The notes below the pieces were generated by a model. That model did not search any database, was not told the DNA's origin, and saw only the letters and a program-made list of their open reading frames with translations. From positions 1-6,607 of the forward strand of contig JAHHTP010000049.1 in assembly GCA_020024615.1 (NCBI GenBank): a stretch of 6,607 nucleotides of DNA, given 5' to 3'. This stretch comes from Oscillospiraceae bacterium. Lineage in GTDB: Bacteria > Bacillota > Clostridia > Oscillospirales > Ruminococcaceae. Position numbers and translations under genes: made by a program. Shown piece by piece: positions 1-6,522 of the stretch; positions within the stretch are counted from its first letter, which is position 1, and every line of letters starts with the position of its first letter.

Positions 1-1312
1 AAATTGGCAAACGCTCATTTTTGATTAGCAGGCTTGGAGCTAGCTCATAGAAGTGATAGCCACCACCACCATTCCAATTCACTGCTTTCGTAATGCCCGA
101 ACTGTCTTCACCAGAAATAAGAGCGTCTAAGCGTATTTTGCAGTGGGTATACGCTTGTTCCCCCATTTCGATTCCGATATACTTTCTATCCATCTTGTGA
201 GCAACCGCAATCGAAGTTCCTGACCCCAAAAAGGAATCCAAAAACCAATCATCTTTATCCGTTGCGATTTCAAGCACTCGTTTTATTAAATGTTCAGGTT
301 TTTTTCCTTTTGGGAACGATACTCCGCCTTCATTGTGTAAATTGTTTGACAATATATCATCCCAAAGCGTGGTTAGTGGCTCAGCGGAAACGAGTTCTCC
401 GTCTATTTCCCGTAATTTATCCTTGTAAAAGAGAATTCTTTCACCTTTGATAAAGTACATATCTGGATTATTTTCTCTATACAGATAATGGATAGTTTCT
501 GGGTTTACCGTAGACTCTCGGATTTTCTCTTGAATGTCTTTGCCCACACTTTTCATATCCGGTCGTGCGGTACGGATAACCGATGCCGCATTGGATATAA
601 CAAAATCATCTATTAGCGTGGGATTTCCCTTTATCTCTTTTCTCGCCTCAGACAAAGACAATCCTTTGGAGGAAGCATAAGCTTCTGTTAGTGTAATAAT
701 ATTCCACTCTGAAAAAGGGCTTTCAATATTCGTGATAAACTTTGTATATCGAGTATCGCGAGCTACTCTTTTCGTATAAACTTTGTTTGGCTTCCAAAAA
801 GATTTGTCTTTAGCAACCATGACGATATAGTTCGTAGTCGTAACACAGCCGGGATTGATTGCCTTATGTCCAGTAGCAGCTCCTTGCTTGAAAGTAATCA
901 AATATAGACGATTCTGTCTACCAAAGATTTCGTCTAAAAGGATTGTAATGTACGGCAAATAAGCATCATCAATATGCACGAACATGGTTCCATCGTCACG
1001 CAACAGCTCATGTAGCAGCTCAATTCGCTTTCTCATTAGACTTAGCCAGATGGACATTTCAAGATTATCATCATAGTTTTCAAATGCCTGCCCGGTGTTA
1101 AAGGGAGGATCAATATAGATGCACTTTATTTGTCCGGCGAAATCCTGCTGAAGTGCTTGTAGTGTAATCAGATTATCACCATGAATTAGCATATTTTCAC
1201 TGTGAGGGTCTCCATATGACTTTTCATGATCCTCAACCAGAATACGAGGCTCAATCACTTTGTCATCATATTTTCCGACCCAGGTCAGTTCCAGTTTTCC
1301 TTTTGGTTCCAT
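1..1312 (-). CDS. Type III Mod-like adenine-specific DNA methyltransferase (3' end cut by window edge)
   Basis: This gene starts at ATG 1310-1312 and stays open for 437 codons to the left edge, so the C-terminus and stop are missing. It is a beta-class amino-methyltransferase (N6_N4_Mtase family): catalytic motif IV comes first (IYIDPPFNTG, D68-P69-P70-F71), followed by AdoMet-binding motif I (FLDSFLGSGTS, F361-G365). A GDN motif sits near residue 45 and a glycine-rich WNGGGGYHFYEL segment at 413-424. This order and the segment near 420 are typical of type III Mod proteins, which methylate adenine N6 within an asymmetric site. Residues about 120-330, between the motifs, would carry target recognition. 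A Shine-Dalgarno AAGGAG (1321-1326) lies 8 nt before the ATG, and the helicase stop is 19 nt upstream, so it is the fourth gene of the operon. Type III mod is usually followed by res; that region is outside the window. N4-cytosine specificity is less likely but not excluded. Confidence 0.93.
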   Translation of the reverse strand, partial: MEPKGKLELTWVGKYDDKVIEPRILVEDHEKSYGDPHSENMLIHGDNLITLQALQQDFAGQIKCIYIDPPFNTGQAFENYDDNLEMSIWLSLMRKRIELLHELLRDDGTMFVHIDDAYLPYITILLDEIFGRQNRLYLITFKQGAATGHKAINPGCVTTTNYIVMVAKDKSFWKPNKVYTKRVARDTRYTKFITNIESPFSEWNIITLTEAYASSKGLSLSEARKEIKGNPTLIDDFVISNAASVIRTARPDMKSVGKDIQEKIRESTVNPETIHYLYRENNPDMYFIKGERILFYKDKLREIDGELVSAEPLTTLWDDILSNNLHNEGGVSFPKGKKPEHLIKRVLEIATDKDDWFLDSFLGSGTSIAVAHKMDRKYIGIEMGEQAYTHCKIRLDALISGEDSSGITKAVNWNGGGGYHFYELAPSLLIKNERLPI

Positions 1313-1320
1313 TCCTGTGT

Positions 1321-1326
1321 CTCCTT
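1321..1326 (-). promoter_or_regulatory. Ribosome binding site of the Mod-like gene
   Basis: AAGGAG lies 8 nt before the ATG at 1312, in the 19-nt gap after the helicase stop. It fixes the start of this window-truncated gene. Confidence 0.8.
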
Positions 1327-1331
1327 ATCAT

Positions 1332-3953
1332 TTAGAACTTCAACACAACATTGACAAGCAAAATCGGCTGTATGTCAAATTGCTGGTTAAACTCTGTAAT
1401 TTCCTTTGCGGCCTCTGCCTGGATAGACGAGACCTTTTGGTGGAAGGTCGTTTGGATTTTCTGAAGCTGCCTCTTTTTCTCGTCAACCTTTTTCCGGATG
1501 TCAACCTTCTGTAAGAAGTCCTTCGCAGCGGCTGCATCCTCAGACAATGCTTCGATCTCCGCATTCATTTCCACAATCTGAATGTTCAGCTGTTCTCTTT
1601 GGATATCAGCCCAATTTTCCACCTTGCGTTTATTGTAGTCAATCATCGGCTGAAATGCAGCGTGGTACCTAGACAGCATTTCTCGAATCAGTGCATCATA
1701 CATGCTCCGGTAAGAGGCCATTTCTTCCTCTGTAGGTTGGAAGTATCTGACGTCACCATCGTCTACAGCCTCAAGCGCACCTACAATATCATCCTCAGTA
1801 AAGTCGATATACTGCCCTTGTTCATCACAGAGAAGGAGAACAGGGAAAAGTATCTCATTGTTGGACTTACAGAATGCACCGACAAAAAGCGTTCCATGTG
1901 ATCCGAAAGTTTCCTCGCCCCAATTATCGATTTTCCAATAGTGGATACCACCCTCTGACTCTGGTTCTGCCACTTGAGACCAGAAATCTACTTGCCGCAA
2001 ATACCGATCAATGTCCTGTTTAGTCTTATCCAATGCTGCACCCTTCGCAGTATCGCTTTCTGTCATTAAAATTGAGCGAAGCTGGATCGCTTTCTTGTTA
2101 CGCCTTGCATCCAGCTGGCGATCCAACTTATCAAAGGCTTTTTTGAACTCCGCCCTCGTCCCACAATTCTGATAAATTTCAAGAATTGTCTTTTCAAAAC
2201 TGGTTCCCGATTCCAATGCTCCAAGGGCAATATCGGAAGCTCCAAATACGCCCTCAAACAATTCAAACTTCTTAGACAGAATTTCATAGACACGACGATC
2301 TGCTTCATTTCCCGTGTTCAGAAGATTGATTGCTACCACATCATGCTTTTGCCCATAACGATGGCAACGACCAATTCTCTGTTCAATCTTCTGGGGGTTC
2401 CAAGGTAGGTCATAGTTGATAACCGTATTACAGAATTGAAGGTTCAAGCCTTCTGAACCTGCATCCGTTACGATGAGTATTTTGGAATGCTCTTTGAAAT
2501 AATCGACAATGGCATGCTTATATTCAACGCTGCGACCATAATTTGTTTTACCAAAATTCTTTACCTGCCATGCACGATAAATTTCTTTGGTCATGGCATC
2601 ATTGAAATCACCGTTGAATAGCAGAATGTCATTCTCATCGAACCCATCCTTGCGCAGTTCGAAGGCAATATATTTTTGAGTCCGCTTTGATTCGGTGAAA
2701 ACGACAACCTTTTGCGGAATATTCTGCTTTCCTTGGTAATCGAATGCTGTGTGGATTGCGATTTTCAGAGCTTTGATTTTTGCATTGCTCTTAATGCGAC
2801 TTGCCGTATCGATGATTGCATCAACCTCGTCCATTTCTGCTTGGATTTGCTGCTTCTGGAAGAGGGTATCTTCATCATCGACTTCTTCAAAGCCGGATTC
2901 ATCAATTTCATCTTCAACAAAATCCCAGAACAAATCAAATCCATCCTGGGCGTTGGCCGACTTTGTACCCTCATACAGCTTCTGAAGTCTATTCTTCAGT
3001 ACCTCGAATGTTTCAATCAAGGCGTAGCTGGAGGATGCCAGCAGCTTGCGGATAACCAACACGATAAGGCCTTTATTAGCGTTGGGGATGGAGTATAAAA
3101 TATCTTTTTTCAGGAAGTTGTTTACTCGCATATATAATTCGACTTCATCCGGAGAAAGGACAAAGTCAATTGTTCGGCACTCTCTCTTTTTGAAATCCAT
3201 GTATTTTCCTACATCTCGGCGAAGAGTTCTATATAACACCGGGATGAGATCTCTTTTCAGTTCTGTGTAATCCTGTCCTTCGATGAATCTTTTGTTAAAG
3301 ACCTTTTCACTTCCAAAAATCCGAGGATCAATAAATGAAATCAGCCCATGGAGATCGGACAGGGAGTTCTGCAAAGGTGTAGCGGTAAGCAGTATTTTAG
3401 GGATACCCTTCGAGAGTTCGTATAGTCTTTTGGCTCTCTTGGTCCCATGAAATACATTGCGTAGGTTGTGGGCCTCATCGATGATAATAAAGTCCCACTT
3501 CACATTTGGAAACCGCTGCATTAACTTGGAGGAATAGTCATAAGAGGTAATTATAATCTTGACTTTGTCTCTATTTTCCAAGCAGTTTTTCCAGTAAAAC
3601 AAATCGTTCTCCACTGTGAGACGATCCAATATTGTTGCACTAAGGTTGAATTTTTCCTCCAATTCAACCTCCCACTGCTTGCGAAGGGTTGCAGGAAGTG
3701 CAATCAAAATACGCTTTGCCCCCGAATCCAAAACATATTTAAGCGTAAGGCCCGCTTCAATCGTTTTTCCGAGACCAACTTCATCTGCGAGGACAATGCC
3801 TCCCGTTTTTAGAGCTTGGATAGCTGCACAAAAAGCATTGATCTGATGGGGGTTGATCTCAATGTTTGTGTTCAATAGGCAACGAAACGGAGATTCCTCC
3901 AATTCCGCCTTCTTGAATCTTCCATATTGTTCTAAAAGTAAGTTGCTCTCCAT
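1332..3953 (-). CDS. SNF2/RapA-type ATP-dependent helicase (DNA translocase)
   Basis: This is an 873 aa superfamily 2 protein with a complete SNF2/HepA motor. A Q-motif-like NPHQ lies at residues 34-37, Walker A ADEVGLGKT at 56-64 (K63), motif Ia near 83-96, DEAH at 159-162 and motif III LLTATPLQNS at 188-197. The C-terminal lobe has motif IV VVVFTES at 416-422, motif V TDAGSEGLNLQ at 496-506 and motif VI QRIGRCHRYGQ at 525-535 with two arginine-finger candidates. All ATPase residues look intact. Between the lobes is a strongly acidic patch (about 345-363). Residues 780-855 are charged and heptad-like, predicting a coiled coil. I see no PD-(D/E)xK, HNH or PLD nuclease motif. Such proteins translocate along duplex DNA using ATP; in defence operons, including DISARM DrmD, they are thought to act with methyltransferases. 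The ATG at 3953 is 5 nt past the upstream stop, and its AGGAG (3962-3966) lies inside the upstream gene, so translational coupling is likely. Confidence 0.95.
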   Translation of the reverse strand: MESNLLLEQYGRFKKAELEESPFRCLLNTNIEINPHQINAFCAAIQALKTGGIVLADEVGLGKTIEAGLTLKYVLDSGAKRILIALPATLRKQWEVELEEKFNLSATILDRLTVENDLFYWKNCLENRDKVKIIITSYDYSSKLMQRFPNVKWDFIIIDEAHNLRNVFHGTKRAKRLYELSKGIPKILLTATPLQNSLSDLHGLISFIDPRIFGSEKVFNKRFIEGQDYTELKRDLIPVLYRTLRRDVGKYMDFKKRECRTIDFVLSPDEVELYMRVNNFLKKDILYSIPNANKGLIVLVIRKLLASSSYALIETFEVLKNRLQKLYEGTKSANAQDGFDLFWDFVEDEIDESGFEEVDDEDTLFQKQQIQAEMDEVDAIIDTASRIKSNAKIKALKIAIHTAFDYQGKQNIPQKVVVFTESKRTQKYIAFELRKDGFDENDILLFNGDFNDAMTKEIYRAWQVKNFGKTNYGRSVEYKHAIVDYFKEHSKILIVTDAGSEGLNLQFCNTVINYDLPWNPQKIEQRIGRCHRYGQKHDVVAINLLNTGNEADRRVYEILSKKFELFEGVFGASDIALGALESGTSFEKTILEIYQNCGTRAEFKKAFDKLDRQLDARRNKKAIQLRSILMTESDTAKGAALDKTKQDIDRYLRQVDFWSQVAEPESEGGIHYWKIDNWGEETFGSHGTLFVGAFCKSNNEILFPVLLLCDEQGQYIDFTEDDIVGALEAVDDGDVRYFQPTEEEMASYRSMYDALIREMLSRYHAAFQPMIDYNKRKVENWADIQREQLNIQIVEMNAEIEALSEDAAAAKDFLQKVDIRKKVDEKKRQLQKIQTTFHQKVSSIQAEAAKEITEFNQQFDIQPILLVNVVLKF

Positions 3954-3958
3954 CGCTG

Positions 3959-5239
3959 TTACTCCTGTCTACGATCCAGTTGCTCAGCTATTTCCAAAGC
4001 GATTCCTTTTGCCATAAGAGGGGGGACTGCATTTCCCACCTGAACAAATTGCGCTGTTCTGGGTCCTTCAAAGAAATAACTATCTGGGAACGACTGAATG
4101 CGTGCGGCTTCACGTACTGTAATTGAACGATGCTGCTCTATATCCGGGTGGATAAAATAATGTCCATCCTTGGAAAGATGTGCAAGCACAGTATGGCAAC
4201 ATGATTCATCACCCTCGACAACTTTAAACCTATCTACAAAAGAACTCCTATTTTTGTGGGTTTTCAGTTCATCAGGCAAGTCGTTGTAGTTAAGGCGCTT
4301 ATGATCATCATTCCAGAGGCGTATTGCCCGTTTATAGATTTCAATATCCCTATCTTTGTTTGGACGGCTCTTGTGAAGTGTAAGAACATCATCTGCTGTC
4401 CTCACCTCAGTCTCCGATACACATTGACTCCACGTTTTAGTTCGGTATTCGGATGCTTCAAGACCTGGCTTCAATTTAGGAAGGTCAGACAATAAATCGT
4501 TCACAGTAAATGTACTTTCCTTCTTAGGAAATTTCGGATATGCCATCCCGCTATTTTTTAGCCAACCGACAATTATCATTCTGCGTCGATTCTGCAAAAC
4601 TCCAAAATTTTTTGAATTTTGTTCATGACATTCTATTTCATATCCTACTCTACGAAGATATTTTTGTAGGTTTTTGAATGTCGAGCCATTATTTGCAGAG
4701 GAAATTCCCATAACATTTTCAAAAACAAACATTTTAGGTTGATAACGCTTTAATACTCGTGCATATAATTTATATAATCCATTTCTTGGGTCTTCGGACA
4801 TCGGGTGATTCATGTGGTTACTTTGTGCGCGCCCAACAAGTGAATACGCCTGACAGGGTGGTCCACCAACTACTACATCTACGCTCTGGATATTCCGAAG
4901 TTTCATGATTTCATCTATCGTTTTAAAAATCCTTGGAAGAGTTTTATCTGACATAGTCTCACATATTATAGTTTTCAAGATATCATTAGGAATCTGCTTC
5001 AAAAAATCATCCTGTGTCATCTCACCGCGCAGATACTGATAATAAATATCTAACTGCTTTGTTTGCTTTAGATAGTAATAAGCACTTCTTGTAACCAGCG
5101 TTTGAGCTGCAAATGGATTCATTTCAACATGGGCTATAGGATTGAATCCTGCCTGAATAAAGCCTTCAGAAAGCCCGCCGGCTCCTGCAAACAAATCTAT
5201 AAAATTGTAATTGCCCTTGCCGGGGATTTTACTTGGCAT
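3959..5239 (-). CDS. C5-cytosine-specific DNA methyltransferase (Dcm family)
   Basis: This complete 426 aa enzyme transfers methyl from AdoMet to carbon 5 of cytosine. All diagnostic motifs are visible in order: motif I FIDLFAGAGGLSEGF at residues 13-27, catalytic motif IV GGPPCQAYS at 125-133 (nucleophile C129), motif VI FENV at 173-176, motif VIII QNRRR at 216-220, motif IX around 371-385 (RSITVREAARIQSFPD), and motif X QVGNAVPP at 400-407. The stretch from about 240 to 350 should hold the target recognition domain; the sequence it reads cannot be predicted here. The spacer between motifs I and IV is about 50 residues longer than in a minimal enzyme such as M.HhaI and is rich in Tyr, Lys and Ile. 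An AGGAG (5247-5251) lies 7 nt before the ATG. It follows the regulator gene by 21 nt and precedes the helicase by 5 nt, so it belongs to the same transcript. Nothing suggests inactivation. Confidence 0.96.
   Translation of the reverse strand: MPSKIPGKGNYNFIDLFAGAGGLSEGFIQAGFNPIAHVEMNPFAAQTLVTRSAYYYLKQTKQLDIYYQYLRGEMTQDDFLKQIPNDILKTIICETMSDKTLPRIFKTIDEIMKLRNIQSVDVVVGGPPCQAYSLVGRAQSNHMNHPMSEDPRNGLYKLYARVLKRYQPKMFVFENVMGISSANNGSTFKNLQKYLRRVGYEIECHEQNSKNFGVLQNRRRMIIVGWLKNSGMAYPKFPKKESTFTVNDLLSDLPKLKPGLEASEYRTKTWSQCVSETEVRTADDVLTLHKSRPNKDRDIEIYKRAIRLWNDDHKRLNYNDLPDELKTHKNRSSFVDRFKVVEGDESCCHTVLAHLSKDGHYFIHPDIEQHRSITVREAARIQSFPDSYFFEGPRTAQFVQVGNAVPPLMAKGIALEIAEQLDRRQE
3962..3966 (-). promoter_or_regulatory. 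Helicase ribosome binding site inside the end of the methyltransferase gene
   Basis: AGGAG overlaps the last sense codons of the cytosine methyltransferase and is 8 nt from the helicase ATG, with the upstream TAA stop between them. Ribosomes finishing the first protein are well placed to start the second. Confidence 0.75.
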
Positions 5240-5260
5240 AATGATTCTCCTATTCCATCC

Positions 5261-5488
5261 TTACTTTTCTAATTCAAAGGCAAGCCAAGTACTTTCAAGA
5301 GGCTCATAGTCAACATTATGCTTTGTGCAAAACTCTTTTATTTGCCGCATTGTAGACATATTAGGTTTGCTTTTTCCAGTTTCCCAGCGGCTCACTGTTG
5401 TCAAATTAACGCTAAGCTCTTTTGCAAATACCTCTTGTGAGAAGAATAGGCGTTGTCTCGTTTGCTTTATATTCTCTGCAAATGTCAT
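5261..5488 (-). CDS. XRE-family helix-turn-helix regulator, first gene of the operon
   Basis: This is a 75 aa Cro/C1-type DNA-binding protein made of little more than one HTH domain. The helix-turn-helix runs from SQEVFAKELS to TTVSRWETGKSKP (about residues 17-42 from the chosen start), with the typical S-R-W-E-x-G-x-x-x-P pattern after the recognition helix. Two in-frame ATGs compete, at 5494 and 5488. The Shine-Dalgarno AAGGAG (5498-5503) is only 3 nt from the first but 9 nt from the second, so I chose 5488; the longer form would be 77 aa. Small size and position ahead of methyltransferase genes resemble the controller (C) proteins of restriction-modification systems. It probably represses or times its own promoter, but this is inferred from position and family only. 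It ends 21 nt before the cytosine methyltransferase. No effector-binding domain is present. Confidence 0.9.
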   Translation of the reverse strand: MTFAENIKQTRQRLFFSQEVFAKELSVNLTTVSRWETGKSKPNMSTMRQIKEFCTKHNVDYEPLESTWLAFELEK

Positions 5489-5497
5489 ATTCATCGT

Positions 5498-5503
5498 CTC
5501 CTT
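5498..5503 (-). promoter_or_regulatory. Ribosome binding site that decides the regulator start
   Basis: AAGGAG on the minus strand is 3 nt from the upstream ATG (5494) and 9 nt from the downstream ATG (5488). The usual optimum of about 6-9 nt favours 5488. Confidence 0.75.
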
Positions 5504-5526
5504 GGCTCTGAATGTATATAACTACA

Positions 5527-5547
5527 GCATAATTTTAGCATGAATTA
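5527..5547. repeat. Tandem AGCAT repeats over the -10 box, candidate operator
   Basis: AGCATAATT (5527-5535) and AGCATGAATT (5538-5547) are imperfect direct repeats 11 bp apart, one helical turn, and they bracket the -10 box of the operon promoter. A repressor bound here would block RNA polymerase, so they are a possible binding site for the adjacent XRE protein. The match is short and lies in AT-rich DNA, so chance is a real alternative. Confidence 0.35.
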
Positions 5548-5560
5548 GGCGTTTGGTCAA
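5532..5560 (-). promoter_or_regulatory. Sigma-A-type promoter of the methyltransferase-helicase operon
   Basis: On the minus strand a -35 box TTGACC (5555-5560) is separated by exactly 17 nt from a -10 box TAAAAT (5532-5537). A TGC just before the -10 gives an extended -10. The box sequences, spacing and orientation fit a vegetative promoter and place the transcript start near 5525, giving a leader of about 35 nt before the regulator gene. It is the only promoter-like site found upstream of the four co-directional genes. Confidence 0.8.
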
Positions 5561-5566
5561 CGAGAG

Positions 5567-5584
5567 ACCTTGTTGTCACAAGGT
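5567..5584. repeat. Perfect 7-bp inverted repeat upstream of the -35 box
   Basis: ACCTTGT, a 4-nt TGTC loop, and ACAAGGT form a perfect dyad. Its near end lies 6 bp upstream of the operon -35 hexamer. No T-run follows on either strand, so it does not look like an intrinsic terminator. It could be a regulator binding site, or part of an older terminus cut by the IS insertion, whose flanking TA (5585-5586) begins immediately after it. Confidence 0.6.
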
Positions 5585-5601
5585 TAGGTCGCATCTGAAA
5601 A
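5585..5601 (+). repeat. Left terminal inverted repeat of the IS5-like element (with target TA)
   Basis: The sequence TAGGTCGCATCTGAAAA matches the reverse complement of the right end at 14 of 17 positions. A second, weaker match (CTCAAAGTT against CCCATAGTT) continues inward with a 2-nt offset. Confidence 0.75.
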
Positions 5602-5620
5602 CTCAAAGTTGCACAAAATA

Positions 5621-5629
5621 TGATATAAT
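5621..5629 (+). promoter_or_regulatory. Extended -10 promoter of the IS transposase
   Basis: TGATATAAT is a perfect TATAAT preceded by TGn. No -35 hexamer is seen at normal spacing, which extended -10 promoters can tolerate. It lies just inside the left inverted repeat and 7 nt before an AAGGAG at 5637-5642, so it fits the transposase. Confidence 0.55.
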
Positions 5630-5651
5630 CACTCTAAAGGAGCTGAGAAAC

Positions 5652-6421
5652 ATAGCAAGACGATATGAAGTAAGTGACGATGAGTGGAGACACATTGAGT
5701 ATCTGTTTCTCACGGCTAGAACTGGCAGGTCAGCCAAATGGGATAATAAAACCATGTTTAACGCGATTCTTTGGATTGCACGCAGTGGTTCAGCCTAGGA
5801 GGATATGCGAGGACGTTATCCTCCTCACCAAAGTGTTTACAGTTGCTTCTGCAAATGGCGTGATGATGGAACCCTGACAGCTTCATTCCATGCGTTGAAT
5901 GCAGATGCAGCTCTCGAAACCTTGAATATAGACAGTACTTGTGTCAAAGCACATCCTCAAAGCGCAGGAGCTAAAACAGGTCTGTAAATGCAGAATTCAA
6001 TCAGTTTATTGGCACAAGCAAGGGTGGAAAGAATACAAAAATTCATGTAATTGTAGACAGTCTTGGAAATCCGCTCTCCTTTCTTCTTTCCGGCGGGAAT
6101 ATTCACGACAGCAAAATGGCTGTTCCATTCTTAAAAACCGTGAACATAAAAGACAGCCATGTTTTAGCCAATCGAGCCTACGGAAGTAAAGAAATCCATT
6201 CCTATATTGCCAGTCAACAAAGCAGAATATGTCATTCCACCAAAGACAAATACCAAGGAACAATGGGATGTAGATTGGTGGCTTTATAAGGATCGGCATC
6301 TGGTCGAATGTTTCTTTCATAAAATTAAACAGTTTTGTCGTACCCCTACATGATATGACAAGCTTGCTACGTCCTTTTGACTTTTGTCCACGTTGCTGCC
6401 ATTGCCATTCTGTTAAAATGA
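5652..6421 (+). pseudogene. IS5-family transposase pseudogene (multiple stops and frameshifts)
   Basis: The reading starts as ARRYEVSDDEWRHIEYLF, the usual N-terminus of two-part IS5/IS427 transposases. It opens with ATA (5652-5654) 9 nt after AAGGAG, probably a lost ATG. Frame 1 is cut by TAG (5796-5798) where the family has the Trp of SAWRDxPERY, then resumes to TAA at 5985-5987 and holds the first catalytic Asp (IDSTCVKAH, codon 5931-5933). Frame 2 (-1) runs from about 5984 with GGKNTKIHVIVDSLGNPLSF; this shift may be the natural orfA/orfB frameshift. The second catalytic Asp reads Asn (LANRAYGS, 6170-6172). An indel near 6215-6221 moves to frame 3 (EYVIPPKTN, then YKDRHLVECFFHKIKQF), which keeps the catalytic Glu (6306-6308). 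TGA at 6351-6353 follows, then a single-base loss in the T-run 6375-6378, before the family-like ending at TGA 6419-6421. It cannot make active transposase. Confidence 0.88.
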
Positions 6422-6435
6422 CGGAACTATGGGTC

Positions 6436-6452
6436 TTTTCAGATACATCCTA
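6436..6452 (-). repeat. Right terminal inverted repeat of the IS5-like element (with target TA)
   Basis: Read on the minus strand this is TAGGATGTATCTGAAAA, matching the left end at 14 of 17 positions. It begins 15 bp after the transposase stop (TGA 6419-6421), the expected compact layout. Confidence 0.75.
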
Positions 6453-6496
6453 GTACTATATAAATCCAGAAAACAGTATGAATCGAAGTAAAAGTG

Positions 6497-6505
6497 TGTT
6501 ATGAT
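6497..6505 (+). promoter_or_regulatory. Possible extended -10 promoter of the IS630-like gene
   Basis: TGTTATGAT resembles an extended -10 (TGn followed by TATGAT) about 18 nt before the ATG. No convincing -35 box is present at the right distance. Weak evidence from sequence alone. Confidence 0.3.
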
Positions 6506-6522
6506 ATAGTTGGGTGATAAAA

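Larger units (their letters stand above)
5587..6450 (+). mobile_element. IS5-family (IS427-like) insertion sequence remnant, both ends present
   Basis: This 864-bp element is bounded by imperfect inverted repeats and flanked on each side by TA (5585-5586 and 6451-6452), the expected target duplication for IS427-like members of the IS5 family. It carries a single transposase locus that can be followed across three reading frames but is interrupted many times. Length, end structure and transposase type agree with each other. The element has probably been immobile for some time. It sits directly upstream of the operon promoter, transcribed in the opposite direction. Confidence 0.8.

Noticed and set aside
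299..305. A7 homopolymer in the Mod-like gene as a phase-variation tract
   Set aside because: Seven bases within a Lys-rich stretch is ordinary for this base composition. Phase-variable mod genes usually carry longer or multi-unit repeats, none of which is seen.
2712..3098. 128-codon open frame on the plus strand inside the helicase gene
   Set aside because: It is antisense to a well-supported 873 aa gene, has no Shine-Dalgarno or promoter, and its translation shows no recognisable domain. The same applies to other short frames within 1260-4495.
1..5560. Naming the operon DISARM, BREX or type III restriction outright
   Set aside because: No DrmA, DrmB, DrmC, PglZ, BrxL or Res is visible in the window, and the methylase fold order is type III Mod-like. 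Only parts are shared, so I kept it as a comparison.
5567..5584. The dyad as a rho-independent terminator
   Set aside because: No T-tract follows the hairpin on either strand and no gene ends next to it.
5553..5651. N-terminal extension of the transposase frame starting at TTG 5553
   Set aside because: It begins outside the IS, crosses the inverted repeat and the promoter, and has no ribosome binding site. The AAGGAG at 5637-5642 points to codon 5652-5654.
6006..6320. 104-codon open frame on the minus strand inside the IS remnant
   Set aside because: It is the antisense shadow of the transposase pseudogene, whose plus-strand translation matches the IS5 family across its length.
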